DNA from: Mya arenaria
Lineage: Eukaryota; Mollusca; Bivalvia; Myida; Myidae
DNA: 64,000 bases
Direction of reading: 5' to 3'
NCBI RefSeq assembly: GCF_026914265.1
Contig: NC_069136.1
Span: forward strand, 53,251,381-53,315,380
In this document: piece after piece, positions 46,201 to 56,255 of the stretch
Numbering within the stretch: the first letter of the stretch is position 1
How the letters are laid out: each line of letters starts with the position of its first letter
Made by a program: the position numbers and the translations under genes
Notes under the pieces: generated by a model
The model's database searches: none
What the model saw: the letters and a program-made list of their open reading frames with translations, nothing else
Told to the model about the DNA's origin: nothing

Positions 46201-49111
46201 ACGTATATACACATATATAAGCACATATGGTATTATTGAATTAACAATATATTCATATCAATACGCTATTAAATCAACACAGCTAGCACTGGGTGGATCG
46301 CAAAAAATATAACACACTCGGCATTAAAGCTCCACTCTCACAGGTTGAACGTTTTGACAACTTGTTTATTTTTTGTCTTGGAACGAGCCAATTTTTTCGA
46401 AAACCCATGGCAACCAGTTATATAAGACTGCTGACAAAAATTGGATCTCAGATTTTTTTCTCCGCTAGTAACGTTTTAAGCAATAAAACATTAATTTTCG
46501 AACGGAAATATTATAATCTACGATCTGATTTTTTTTATCAGCAATCTTTTATCATTTGTTTGCAGATATTTATGCAAAAATTTGCTCTTTCCAAGACAAA
46601 AAATAAAATTGTTGTAAAAAACGGTATATCTGAGAGAGTGCAGCTTTAAATTGTCAATTCCCCCGTTTATATTTTATTCTGTGAAAACTGTGTAGGTTTA
46701 AGTTATATTAAATACTATTATTATTACAATTTAAATTACAATTTTGGTTTTCTCTAGATACGCAAGAATCAAAACAAAACTAGTCGAAGGGTTTATCCGT
46801 GACAACAGATACGTCCCGGGAGAAGATTTGAACAAGACTCGGGGTTCATGGGTGGCGGTTCTGGTGAACTACACTTGGTTGCTGGTGGATCCCGTCTTAG
46901 ATGCTACAGCTAATGCAAATGAACATACTAAGGCTAACAGTAAGATGAAAAGAGACCACGCAGACACTGACCCGTTTGAAGTTGTTCAGAAAGTGTTCCA
47001 AGACCCAGAAAGGTTCATATTTACGCATTTTCCAGATGAAGACTACTGGCAGTTGTTAGCAAGACCAGTTAGTCGCAGCGAGTTGACCGAGCTTTGTTTA
47101 CTTAGGAGACTATTCTTTGATCTTGACATGGAATTGCTAAACTACAGTAAATCAGTCCTAGTGCTAAAACAACCAGAAATTACTATTTCATTGTCGTTTC
47201 CGGTTGACGAGCGTCTGCAATTTAAATGCAGACTTCTTCCCCACGACAATTCAATAAGTGCTGCCCGAATGAAAACATATGTGTTTGTAGAAACGTTGCT
47301 CAATGAGACAAAGGTGAACATAAGAATTCGCTTTCCGAAGAAATGTTCATACATATGTGATTTATTTGTTGCCAAGGACGATTGTGTCTGGGAAGGTTTA
47401 ATGACAACACGTATTGTTTATGAAAACTCAGCAACCATAGATCCGTTTCCAGCCAATCCAAGAGAAGAATGGGGACCCGGTTTAGACTCACACAAACTTG
47501 GATTGAAGCCGAAAACCCACCTTCGTGGTGAAATACTAATGCAAAAGGGAGTTGTACAGATCGTGTTCGAAAACTCAAACAAGCTTCAGTTTGATGCTGT
47601 TCTATTTAGGGAAGACGCTAAAATTAACCCTAAAAGCTTCAAAGTAAGTTTTCTTCGAGACAAGAATAACGAAGTTGTGTTTATTGTGGAGATTGAGTTA
47701 ATGGTACAGGGACTATTTACATTACAACTTCTGGCTAGGGAAAATCATCAAGCTGATTTTCAAAACGTTTGCAACTACATGATCCGAAAAGAAAGACCAT
47801 CACTTATTCCAACATTAAGCTTTGAAAGCAAAGACAAAGGAGTGGAAAAGGTGCTCAAAGCACCAGACACGGGCGTGTTACAAATAAAGGTGGATACATC
47901 CGGGATCATTCAGCTATCGGTCGAGTTTAAACTACATGACAAACAAGAGCTGAATTTCAGCGAACATTCAAGACATTGGCTGGAAGAGGACATAGGGTAT
48001 ATTGAGCTGAATTTTCCAAGGAGCGGCAAGTATTCTTTAAAGGTCTACGGCCGGGCAATGAACAAAGGAAAACTCGAGACTTTGAAGGATGAAACGATTA
48101 TTGCCGACATACCGTCAAATAAATGGTCACCGTTTCCAAAGGAAGGCACATTTTGGAATTCGTGGTATAAAATTGAAGCTCCGCTGTCTCATCACCTAGA
48201 GGAGAAGGAAGACTTGACGTTTACAGCGAACGTCCAGAATGCCCACGACGTCGCTGTGTTGAGTGCAAGTGGCTGGTACCATCTAGATAGGGTTGATAAA
48301 TCATGGGCCTGGCAGGGTAAAGTGTGGACAGGCCCCAAGTCAACTAAATGTCAATTGCTAGCGCGATTCGAAGTAGGAAACTCCAAATGGTCGGATCTCC
48401 TTTGGTTCAAAGTAAGTTTATTTAATGATTTAATGATGTTACAAATTAGATTTATGCGCTCGTTTAACTCTGTGCTGTATTTCGGATATATTTTGGAAAT
48501 CTATTTATAATATATAAGGTGTATAATTCACAAAACAAGAGCAGAGACTGGTTTTACGAACAATCTAAGACGAGAAAAAATGATTCCGCCTGAAATTCTT
48601 TTCTTCGATTAGTCAGTAAAACTAACAATCCAATCAAATAGTTCAATAGTCTTCGCTTGGTGTGTTCAACTACGTTTTTGTGAAACCTAGCGCCTGGAGC
48701 CGTATTCAATAAGAACCCTAGATTTATCTTACTCTATGGAGCAACATCGGATTTGTTTTATTGGACTATTAGTTTTATCATCCTATCAGAGCAGCCTAAG
48801 TTCACTTATATCTTACAATCGGAACATCTCGAAGCTTGCCGGAAATGGCCGAGTTGTTACGATTGCTATATCGTAAAATTAAATCACAGTTGCGTATTGA
48901 ATACGGCCCTTTGTATCACCTGAAGGTATCGCTACATCAATCAACATAAGAACAAACCATATTGTTTAAAAACATATCTTAACGAAGTTAAAGAACACCA
49001 TATTTGCAATGTTCTATTCATTTGCAGGTCATATCAGAGGACGATTATGAAAAGCTTGAGGAACGTCAAAAACGCGCGGTCGACGTCGCCAAGAGTGCAA
49101 AGACCGGATAG
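40099..49111 (+). CDS. Kyphoscoliosis-peptidase/hillarin-like protein, five coding exons (~993 aa)
   Basis: Exons 40099-40221, 43141-44067, 45270-45463, 46758-48411 and 49028-49111 join in phase (0, 0, 2, 0) with consensus splice sites. The N-terminus MGSAAS fits an N-myristoylation signal (Gly2, Ser6). Residues 42-250 are polar and probably disordered. About 258-350 is a charged region leading into a transglutaminase-like domain: IPDKVKDG...IVNFICEGLENDKDRL (351-378), the Cys region KECCILF (404-410), and SWVAVLVNYTWLLVDP (445-460). Then follows HFPDEDYWQLL (505-515), a motif typical of the family, and a long beta-rich C-terminal region. In the family the domain normally has Cys-His-Asp; here the position of the His (H-x-W) is Gly444, so catalysis is doubtful and a scaffold role is likely. 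Relatives act in muscle and cytoskeletal organisation. AATAAA follows at 49491. Confidence 0.88.
40680..40857. mobile_element. TTAAAG-family element, copy C (left half only)
   Basis: Begins caaagctgcactctcacag and runs through the family's gactgctgacaaaagagcag block and tcatatttacgtttgaaaag, then stops. The right arm is missing. Lies in intron 1 of the KY-like gene. Confidence 0.7.
41158..42680 (+). repeat. 54-bp minisatellite in intron 1 of the KY-like gene
   Basis: The unit is ggatggactgtactttatg followed by ttattattagaatcggctg and aacaaatttcgttttg. About 18 near-perfect copies (41385-42350) are flanked by diverged ones. 54 is divisible by three, so an 18-residue repeat (LLLESAEQISFWDGLYFM) stays open from 41277 to 42380 (367 codons). 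There are no splice sites supporting an exon, and the position is inside an intron, so it is taken as non-coding. Confidence 0.9.
42681..43140. other. Remainder of intron 1 of the KY-like gene
   Basis: AT-rich; ends in a pyrimidine-rich tract and acceptor (gatcttcttcag). No other feature recognised. Confidence 0.5.
43141..44067 (+). CDS. KY-like gene, exon 2 (disordered region and pre-domain)
   Basis: The acceptor is tcttcttcag and the donor is gtatgt after CAG at 44067. It encodes residues 42-350 in phase 0. The first two thirds are hydrophilic with acidic patches (ESKEDDSDFDPLEG). The last third (SFGSESIYSVKEISDSLYQQ ... FDDFKQRLEQ) is helical and charged and immediately precedes the family's IPxKVK motif in exon 3. 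Confidence 0.8.
44380..45215 (+). repeat. ~14-bp minisatellite in intron 2 of the KY-like gene
   Basis: Units are actttacactgctt and actcaacactgttt. They are irregular at the left and more regular from about 44740 to 45150, with a larger duplicated block (tttactttacacagcttac recurs near 44756 and 44994). Non-coding. Confidence 0.85.
45270..45463 (+). CDS. KY-like gene, exon 3 (start of transglutaminase-like domain)
   Basis: The acceptor is gaatttcag and the donor gtaata. It encodes residues 351-415 with the final Arg codon split. It carries IPDKVKDGHLIDIVNF and a DKDRLIIIISWIV helix, the first conserved helix of this family, and KECCILFRTMC. There the catalytic-cysteine position of the family falls at Cys406 or Cys407. 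Confidence 0.8.
45725..45885 (-). repeat. SINE fragment in intron 3
   Basis: Matches 62110-62265 closely (cttatattaatcactctc ... gttgtgggggaaaccgg ... ggcttggtgac) but lacks the tRNA-like end. The short plus-strand frame across it is incidental. Confidence 0.7.
46324..46650. mobile_element. TTAAAG-family inverted-repeat element, copy D
   Basis: Begins ttaaagctccactctcac and ends gagagagtgcagctttaa. The arms pair over most of their length, including tttattttttgtcttggaac at the left and its inverse at the right. Lies in intron 3 of the KY-like gene. Confidence 0.85.
46758..48411 (+). CDS. KY-like gene, exon 4 (rest of the domain and C-terminal region)
   Basis: The acceptor is ggttttctctag and the donor gtaagt. 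It completes Arg415 and runs to residue 966. It holds YVPGEDLNKTRGSWVAVLV and NYTWLLVDP, where the family has His-x-Trp and Asp. Trp446 and Asp459 are kept but the His position is Gly444. HFPDEDYWQLL (505-515) follows. The remainder is beta-strand-like with no other recognised motif, as in other large invertebrate members. Confidence 0.85.
48697..48910. mobile_element. GTATTCAATA-type inverted-repeat element in intron 4
   Basis: Begins gagccgtattcaataagaa and ends with the inverse gcgtattgaatacggccc. About 214 bp with a non-coding interior. Related to 35511-35665 by its ends. Confidence 0.7.
49028..49111 (+). CDS. KY-like gene, exon 5 (C-terminus)
   Basis: The acceptor (ttcatttgcag) precedes GTC; 27 codons end at TAG 49109-49111. 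It encodes a charged helix (ISEDDYEKLEERQKRAVDVA) and a short basic tail. Phase 0, matching exon 4. Confidence 0.75.
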   Translation, partial: VISEDDYEKLEERQKRAVDVAKSAKTG

Positions 49112-49490
49112 CTTTACTGAGAGAAGAAAATGATGAGAATAATTGAAGCTAAAATTGACAGAAAGTTCTTTACTTCATTTTATTCTTGTATGTATAGCCT
49201 TATTCTGACTGGATAATGACAGGTTACGAACCATGTATACGTGTCCTTATACGTGTAGTTACACGTACGTGTCAAAGTTACATTTGGGGTTTTAAATCGT
49301 TTGAGAAATTTCACTTCGAAGTTGTACTGGACGGATAGCTGATGCTTGCATCATCACATTGCCCATGCTATTGTATATGCCATTCTTAACCTGTTCAATG
49401 GACACAAACTTTAATGACGTAGTGCACAAAAAGTAGTCCAAATGTACACATACCCCTACAAGTGGTGTTTCGCAACTCTCTATTTTGTCC

Positions 49491-49496
49491 AATAAA
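49491..49496 (+). terminator. Polyadenylation signal of the KY-like gene
   Basis: AATAAA lies about 380 bp past the stop codon and is the first canonical signal on this strand. Confidence 0.55.
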
Positions 49497-49847
49497 AGTT
49501 AATACTGTGATGCTTGTGTTGAAATTTATCCGAAAATAAGGAAAAAAAACTAAATTTGAAAACAAATAATTATAATACTCTCATTTGGGATATAAAGTGA
49601 TGAGCTGATTGCAGTTGCTAGTATCATACACACGGTGCACTTCAAAACAATATCGATGGTACCTAGATCGCAGAGAAAATTGGATTGTAAGAGAATTATT
49701 ACAAATTCATAAAATGAAACGAATACTCTTTATCGCTTAACATTGACTTCAAATGAATTTCCCCCTTAAGCATTTCCTCGCCTACTGACCTATAAACATT
49801 GACAAGCTCTTGATGTAGCAAATATATTGGGAAATCGTTTTCCATAA

Positions 49848-50170
49848 ACATTTGAAAGCATACGATCCATAAATAAGTCAGCTCAGAGTATGTAGCCAAT
49901 TGTATGAAACTGGCTATTTTCTGGTTAGCCAAATAGTTTAAACATAACAATGTGAAAGTATACGATCTACAAATAAGCCAGCATAGAGTATGTAGCCAAT
50001 CGTATAAAACTGGTTATTTTCTGGTTAGCCAAATAGTTTAAACATAACAATGTGAAAGTATACGATCTACAAATGAGCCAGCTCAGAGTCTGTAGCCAAT
50101 CGTATAAAACTGGTTATTTTCTGGTTAGCCAAATTAGCCAAACAGTTTAAAAATAACAATGTGAAAATAT
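49848..50170. repeat. Tandem repeat, 100-bp unit, three copies
   Basis: Three consecutive copies of a unit with tgtgaaagtatacgatctac and gttattttctggttagcc. Starts at 49951 and 50051 are exactly 100 bp apart. The first copy is the most diverged. Confidence 0.85.
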
Positions 50171-50204
50171 ACGATCAAATACACTCATCAAATTTCGGAA
50201 ATAA

Positions 50205-50362
50205 AACAAATGCGGGGCTCTTTAAGCGGCATAGACTGCTCTTCGTTTCATTTAAAATGGTGTTGTAAATAATATCTTTGATTTAAGTCTTCATTTTAAG
50301 CAAATTTTTGCCTTCCGACGTAACATATATGACGTAATTTATCACGTGGTATACACACACTG
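50205..50362. repeat. Partial copy of the element seen at 3838
   Basis: Contains aatgcggggctctttaagcgg and ends with the family end cacgtggtatacacacactg. The left part is missing or diverged. Confidence 0.6.
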
Positions 50363-50754
50363 ATATAATAATTGTATTTCTTGCATACCGGACGTGTGTT
50401 TCCGGTCATGTGACCAGTGCTGGAAAAAACATCTTACATACCCCATGTAAGATGAGTCACGCGCAACAACGCGCCACTTCTTTTTTCATTTATTGTATGG
50501 TTTATGAACAATATATTATGCCATTTCAATAAAGCGCAATCAAATATATATGTTTGCAAGACTTTCAATTAAAATTAAAAATAAATAATCGTAAAAAACG
50601 CTATTTTTAGTTATTTAAAATCTCTGCGCTCTATGACGTCAGTAAACAACGTCGCACGCGCTTTTTGGTGTAATTGTACAAAAGTTCGTTTTCAACGTCA
50701 TTTTTTCCACAAATTGATAAATTTAGATATGCAAGAAAAAATATCAATCATGTT

Positions 50755-50875
50755 TTTCCGGTCCGGATCGAAAAATCCGACCCTCGGGCACGCTGCGTGG
50801 CCGGTAACTCGGCAAGCCTCGTTACCGGCCTACGCACGTGCCCTCGGGTCGGATTTTTCGATCCGTACCGGAAAC
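50755..50875. repeat. Large GC-rich hairpin, ~53-bp arms
   Basis: The left arm (ggatcgaaaaatccgaccc ... gtggccggtaac) and right arm (gttaccggcctacg ... gggtcggatttttcgatcc) are nearly perfect inverses around a loop of about 12 bases. The GC content contrasts strongly with the flanks. Related short words (gtgtttccggt) occur at 50396, so it may be one end or the core of a larger element spanning about 50380-50885. Confidence 0.8.
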
Positions 50876-50933
50876 ACATGATAGATACTTATAATATTAG
50901 ATGCATGGTGGCCCCATATAATGGCGGTATCAT

Positions 50934-51293
50934 TTAAAGCTGCACTCTCACAGATTTTATCGTTTTGACAACTTTTTTTTTCCTTTTTGTCTGGGAATGA
51001 GCTATTTTTGCGTAAATATCTGCAAACCAGTGATTTAAGACTGCTGTCAAACGATCAGATCGCAGAGTTTCATATTTCCGTTCGAAAAGTAATGCTTTAT
51101 TGCTAAAAGCGTTACTAACGGTTTAAGAAAAGTGCATAAAACATCAATTTTTGAACTTAAATATGAAAATCTGTGATCTGATTTTTGTCAGCAGTCTTGT
51201 CACTGCTTTCCATGCATTTTCGCATAAATCAGGTCGTTCCAAGATAAAATATAAAAAAAAGTTGTCAAAACGATCAATCTGTGAGAGTGCAGG
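50934..51293. mobile_element. TTAAAG-family inverted-repeat element, copy E
   Basis: Begins ttaaagctgcactctcacag and ends with gtgagagtgcag. Both arms of the internal inverse are well preserved, the clearest full-length member together with copy B. No coding capacity. Confidence 0.85.
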
Positions 51294-51451
51294 TATGTGA
51301 TGGCTGATTTATAATTATTATGTATTAATTATTTTATATATTATTATGTTGTGTTTATATTTAAACACAATACATGTGGTTATTACATTCCGTATATTTG
51401 TTCTTCAATTCATGTATTTCAATGTATGCCCTGCAAGGGAGATTTGAACAC

Positions 51452-51531
51452 AATATAATATAATATAATATAATATAATATAATATAATATAATATAATA
51501 TAATATAATATAATATAATATAATATAATAA
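51452..51531 (+). repeat. (AATAT)n pentanucleotide microsatellite
   Basis: About 16 uninterrupted copies of the unit aatat/taata. Confidence 0.95.
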
Positions 51532-52155
51532 TACATGAGCATGACAAAATAACTAAGAAGACAAAATAACTAAGAAAAAATAGTTATTTAATGAATGAAG
51601 TAGCATGAGAATAATATATACTCGTACACAGTACCATGGGTTCAAGTTAAACGCAATATAATTGGTATAATAAGCTAACAATGCATTTGCAGATGCCAAT
51701 GTTTCAGTATTATTAAAATTCTTTATTAAATGTTATTGATTTCAACTGAAATCGGAAAGAAAAAAAATCTATTTAAAAATCTTTAACTGCCAAAAAAAAC
51801 TTGTTTGTGGTATTATCTTTGGTAAAAATATGCATTTTCGTTTCTTCACGCGAACTCAATTCATATGATACCAAAATAATATGGTTCACAACATATCCAG
51901 AAATTGATATACTTGTTGGTCGGATACCTTCAAATGAATAAATATTTGCGTCCCGTTGTAAACCCTCGCAGTTTATTGTACAAATATTAATTATGCATTT
52001 AAAGGACATACCGGTAACAATTATAAGCTATGTCAATAATTTACCTAACCGATATTGAAAAACTCAGATCACTTTTTCTGGAACCACATTCATTCTACGG
52101 CTTAAAGTTCTCCAGATGTATTTGATAATGCATTGAACATTTTAATATTGAAATT
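51532..52155. other. Upstream region of the membrane-protein gene
   Basis: AT-rich. A 78-codon minus-strand frame (51773-52009) has no supporting features. Presumably contains the promoter and 5' UTR of the gene starting at 52156; no motif can be assigned. Confidence 0.35.
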
Positions 52156-52225
52156 ATGGTAAAACACGTTTTACAAACAACTGGGATATTTTTGTTTTCA
52201 ACTCTGCCGATAGTACATTGCGAAG
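52156..52225 (+). CDS. Membrane protein C, exon 1 (signal peptide)
   Basis: Starts at ATG 52156 and encodes 23 residues ending HCE plus one base, followed by the donor gtaggc at 52226. The hydrophobic core is GIFLFSTLPIV. Phase 1. Confidence 0.65.
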
Positions 52226-54009
52226 GTAGGCATTCTAAAAATGTATATTAATAATACGTATAGCAAAATAGATTTTATATCACGTTGAGTGACAAACCTA
52301 TCTTTTAACTTTGTTAATATAAGGTTAAAATAGTGTGTGTTTTAGGATGAAATGGATGTATGTATCACATTAAGAATCATATTAAGATAAAACGTTGTAA
52401 TAAAAGTAAACTTCTTTTCTACAAAATGGAAATAGTCGTATTAACGAAAATTCATCAGGTTTAAAAGGGATTACGATAGTGTTAAAAACTAAACAGCGAT
52501 ATATATTGAGAACGACGGCGCCCGACCTTACGTTCGAAGTTTAGAGTCAGGTATATTCAAAATAAAAAAAGAAGGAATTAAGGGTCGGAACTTAGCCACG
52601 ACCTCGACCAATCCGCAGTTCTCGAGTTATCACATGTTCGAGCTACCGCAGTTTGACTGTATGTCCATGTTTCAGGTTTGAACGATTACAAGGTGGTAGC
52701 AATATCTGTCGGGATACTAGCGGTCATATTCGCCCTCTTGTTTGTAGGTGTCTGTATTACGTGCTGTTACTATAAAAGAAAGCTTAAAAACAAACAGAGG
52801 AAATATCTAGAAGTGCTTATTGAAAACACGAAGGCAAGTGATGACGGGAAGAATGCTGTCGATATGGGAAATCGTCATGATAAGGAAAAAGCTATATTTC
52901 CAAAAAACACAATTAGAGAGAATATAAATGAAAGAGACCGCGAACAATCTCTGTCAATCAATTTAGATGTAATGTTTTCTGTGACTTCTGAACAGAGTGG
53001 TATATTACGGAGGTTGAAGTGTCCGGATAAAATTGAGTCACTGTACGAACAGCCCGAAATGGTGAATACTGAGACAATAGAGGTGAAAGAGTTTAATGCA
53101 TTAGAGGAAGTGATGGATGAAAGGTGGAAGAGTAAGAAAGATAAGGATTTGACGAGGTTGATAAGAAATAATTTGATTGAAATCGGCAGTGAATGTGAAA
53201 TTCAGGAACTCGAAAATCATAATACAACAATTACGGACGAAAATGCAGAACATAATTATGGAAGTATTTCATCAGCCCGATCAGATGACTCTATTGCGCA
53301 GAGTATTGATCTCCCGATAGAAATTGATAACAGTCTTTCTCTAGATTTTGATGACAATTTAACTAATTTTTCCATTGGAAAAGTAATGGAGGCAAATAAA
53401 AGTGAAACGTTTAAAGGCAAATCTGGTAATAGCCGAAATCCTCAAGGAAATGAACAACTTCGAACAAAACGTTGCCGAAGAAGTCAATCAGCCAAATGTG
53501 ATATAAGAAAACAGTACAGTCTAAAGTTAGCGGACTATACGAGACCAAGGTCCTTTTGTCTAAAGCAAAGGTCTCCAAGCACATATACCTCTCCAAAGCT
53601 AACATTATCAAATCGATTACGAAGGAATTTTCTGTCTCGAAGAAACCCTTGTAAGGTACATTCATTGACTGACCGAGACTCGTATGCAAAAAGATACTCC
53701 AGTTTCACAATAGAAAGATTCTTAAATGATGTCGAAACGTTTAACAAGCTGGAAAACTCAAGCACTGGCAGTGTGGACGCTGAAGAAATTCAGTCTATCG
53801 AAGAGAATAGATCGGATACTGGAGTGAAAAATAAAGCCAGAATAAAACGTTCGAGAACTATGCCATTACCTGCGACGTCTAATAAACAAATAGCTTCTGC
53901 TCATCGGAACACAACGCCTTCGAAACGAAGAATTCATTCTGGAAATATAAAACGAAATCGGAGAAGCACAAGTACCGTATCTCACAGTCGGGCCAACATA
54001 TATTCATAG
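52156..54009 (+). CDS. Single-pass membrane protein C with a tiny ectodomain, two exons (467 aa)
   Basis: Exon 1 (52156-52225) and exon 2 (52676-54009) join in phase 1 (G plus GT makes Gly24). Residues 1-22 or so (MVKHVLQTTGIFLFSTLPIV...) form a signal peptide. Only about six residues separate it from a membrane segment at about 30-54 (ISVGILAVIFALLFVGVCIT), which ends in Cys-Cys-Tyr-Tyr and a basic stop-transfer stretch (KRKLKNKQRK). The 410-residue tail is acidic in its first half and strongly basic and Ser/Arg-rich in its second (RTKRCRRSQSAK, RRNFLSRRNPCK, KRSRTMPLPATS), with several likely kinase sites. No domain is recognised. It may be a small-ectodomain adaptor whose tail docks cytosolic partners, but this is inference. 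Confidence 0.75.
52676..54009 (+). CDS. Membrane protein C, exon 2 (membrane segment and tail)
   Basis: The acceptor catgtttcag ends at 52675. The exon is phase 1 and open for 444 codons to TAG 54007-54009. It is too long and too even in composition to be chance, and the phase matches exon 1. Confidence 0.75.
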
Positions 54010-54157
54010 ACACACCTTTTTATAAAGTAAAGAGCTAAGGGGACTTTGCCGTCTAAATGCATACGAACAAGTTCCAGTGATTCAGACATATACGTGTTTT
54101 GTAATAACTGTTCACAGAGAGCAGTCGAAAAATGGCATGCATTATCTTATGGCGTTG

Positions 54158-56255
54158 TCAAGAAACAGGTTACAAGCATTATCAGATTGACGTAGTCAAG
54201 CAAGAGGTTACAAGCGTTATTTGATTGACGTAGTCAAGCAAGAGGTTACAAGCGTTATCTGATTGACGTAGTCAAGCAAGAGGTTACAAGCGTTATCTCA
54301 TTGACGTAGTCAAGCAATGACTTACAAGCGTTATCTGATAGCCGTAGTCAAGCAATGAGTTACAAGCGTTATCTCATAGCCGTAGTCAAGCAATGAGTTA
54401 CAAGCGTTATTTCATAGCCGTAGTCAAGCAATGAGTTACAAGCGTTATCTGATAGCCGTAGTCAAGCAATGAGTTACAAGCGTTATCTGATAGCCGTAGT
54501 CAAGCAATGAGTTACAAGCGTTATCTGATTGACGTAGTCAAGCAATGAGTTACAAGCGTTATCTGATTGACGTAGTCAAGCAATGAGTTACAAGCGTTAT
54601 CTGATAGCCGTAGTCAAGCAATGAGTTACAAGCGTTATCTGATAGCCGTAGTCAAGCAATGAGTTACAAGCGTTATCTGATAGCCGTAGTCAAGCAATGA
54701 GTTACAAGCGTTATCTGATTGACGTAGTCAAGCAATGAGTAACAAGCGTTATCTGATTGACGTAGTCAAGCAATGAATTACAAGCGTTATTTGATAGCCG
54801 TAGTCAAGCAATGAGTTACAAGCGTTATCTGATTGCCGTAGTCAAGCAATGAGTTACAAGCGTTATCTGATAGCCGTAGTCAAGCAATGAGTTACAAGCG
54901 TTATCTGATTGACGTAGTCAAGCAATGAGTTACAAGCGTTATCTGATAGCCGTAGTCAAGCAATGAGTTACAAGCGTTATCTGATTGACGTAGTCAAGCA
55001 ATGAGTTACAAACGTTATCTGATTGACGTAGTCAAGCAATGAGTTACAAGCGTTATCTGATTGACGTAGTCAAACAATGAGTTACAAGCGTTATCTGATA
55101 GCCGTAGTCAAGCAATGAGTTACAAGCGTTATCTGATAGCCGTAGTCATGCAACAGGTTACAAGCGTTATCTGATCGCTGTAGTCAAGCATCAGGTTACA
55201 AGCGTCATCTGTTTGACGTTCTCATGCAATAGGCAACAAGCGTTATCTGAATGCCTTAGTCAAGCAACAGGCAACAAGCGTTATCTGAATGCCTTAGTCA
55301 AGCAACAGGCCACAGGCGTTATCTTAATGCCGTAGTCAAGCAATAGGCGACACGTTTTATCTGAACGCCGTATTCAAGCAACAGGTTACAAGCGTTATCG
55401 GATTGCCGTATTCAAGCAACAGGTTACAAGCGTTATCGGATTGCCGTATTCAAGCAACAATTGACACACGTTACCTGATTGTCGTATTCAAGAAACAAGC
55501 GACACAAGTTATCTGATTGCCGTATTCAAGCAACAAGCGACAAGCATTATTTGATTGCCGTGTTCAAGCAGCAAGCGACACGCGTTATCTGATTTCCGTA
55601 TTCAAGCAACAGAAGACACGCGTTATCGGATTGCCGTAGTCAAGCAAAAGATTACAAGCGTTTTCTTATTGCCAAAGTCAAGCAAAAGGCTTCAGGCGAT
55701 ATCTTATTGCAGTATTCAAAAAACAAGTTGCAAGCCTTATCTGATTGCTGTATTCAAGCAACACGCGACACGCTTTATCTGACAGCCGTATTCAAGCAAC
55801 AGGCGACACTCGTTATCTGACAGTCGTATTTTAGCAGCAAGCGACACGCGTTATCTGACAGCCGTATTCAAGCAATAGGCGACACGCGATATCTAATAGC
55901 CGTATTCAAGCAAAAAGCGACACGCGTTATCTGACAGCCGTATTAAAGCAGCAAGCGACACGCGTTATCTGACAGCCGTATTAAAGCAGCAAGCGACACG
56001 CGTTATCTAACAGCCGTATTCAAGCAACATGAAACACGAATTATCTGACAGCCGTATTTAAGCAGCAAGCGACACGCGTTATCTGACAGCCGTATTCAAG
56101 CAACAGACGAAACGCGTTATCTGACAGCCGTATTCAAGCAACATGCAACACGCGTTATCTGATAGCCGTATTCAAGCAGCAAGCGACACGCGTTATCTGA
56201 CAGCCGTATTCAAGTAACGGACGACTCGCGTTATCTGACAGCCGTAGCAACAGCT
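54158..56255 (+). repeat. 38-bp tandem array, ~55 copies
   Basis: Starts about 150 bp after the stop of membrane protein C. The early unit is gttacaagcgttatctgat followed by agccgtagtcaagcaatga. It changes gradually to gcgacacgcgttatctgac followed by agccgtattcaagcaacag at the right, so the array shows a gradient from one variant to another. The left and central copies are the most uniform. Confidence 0.92.

Noticed and set aside
51773..52009. 78-codon minus-strand frame
   Set aside because: Composition is plausible but there is no start context, splice site or motif.
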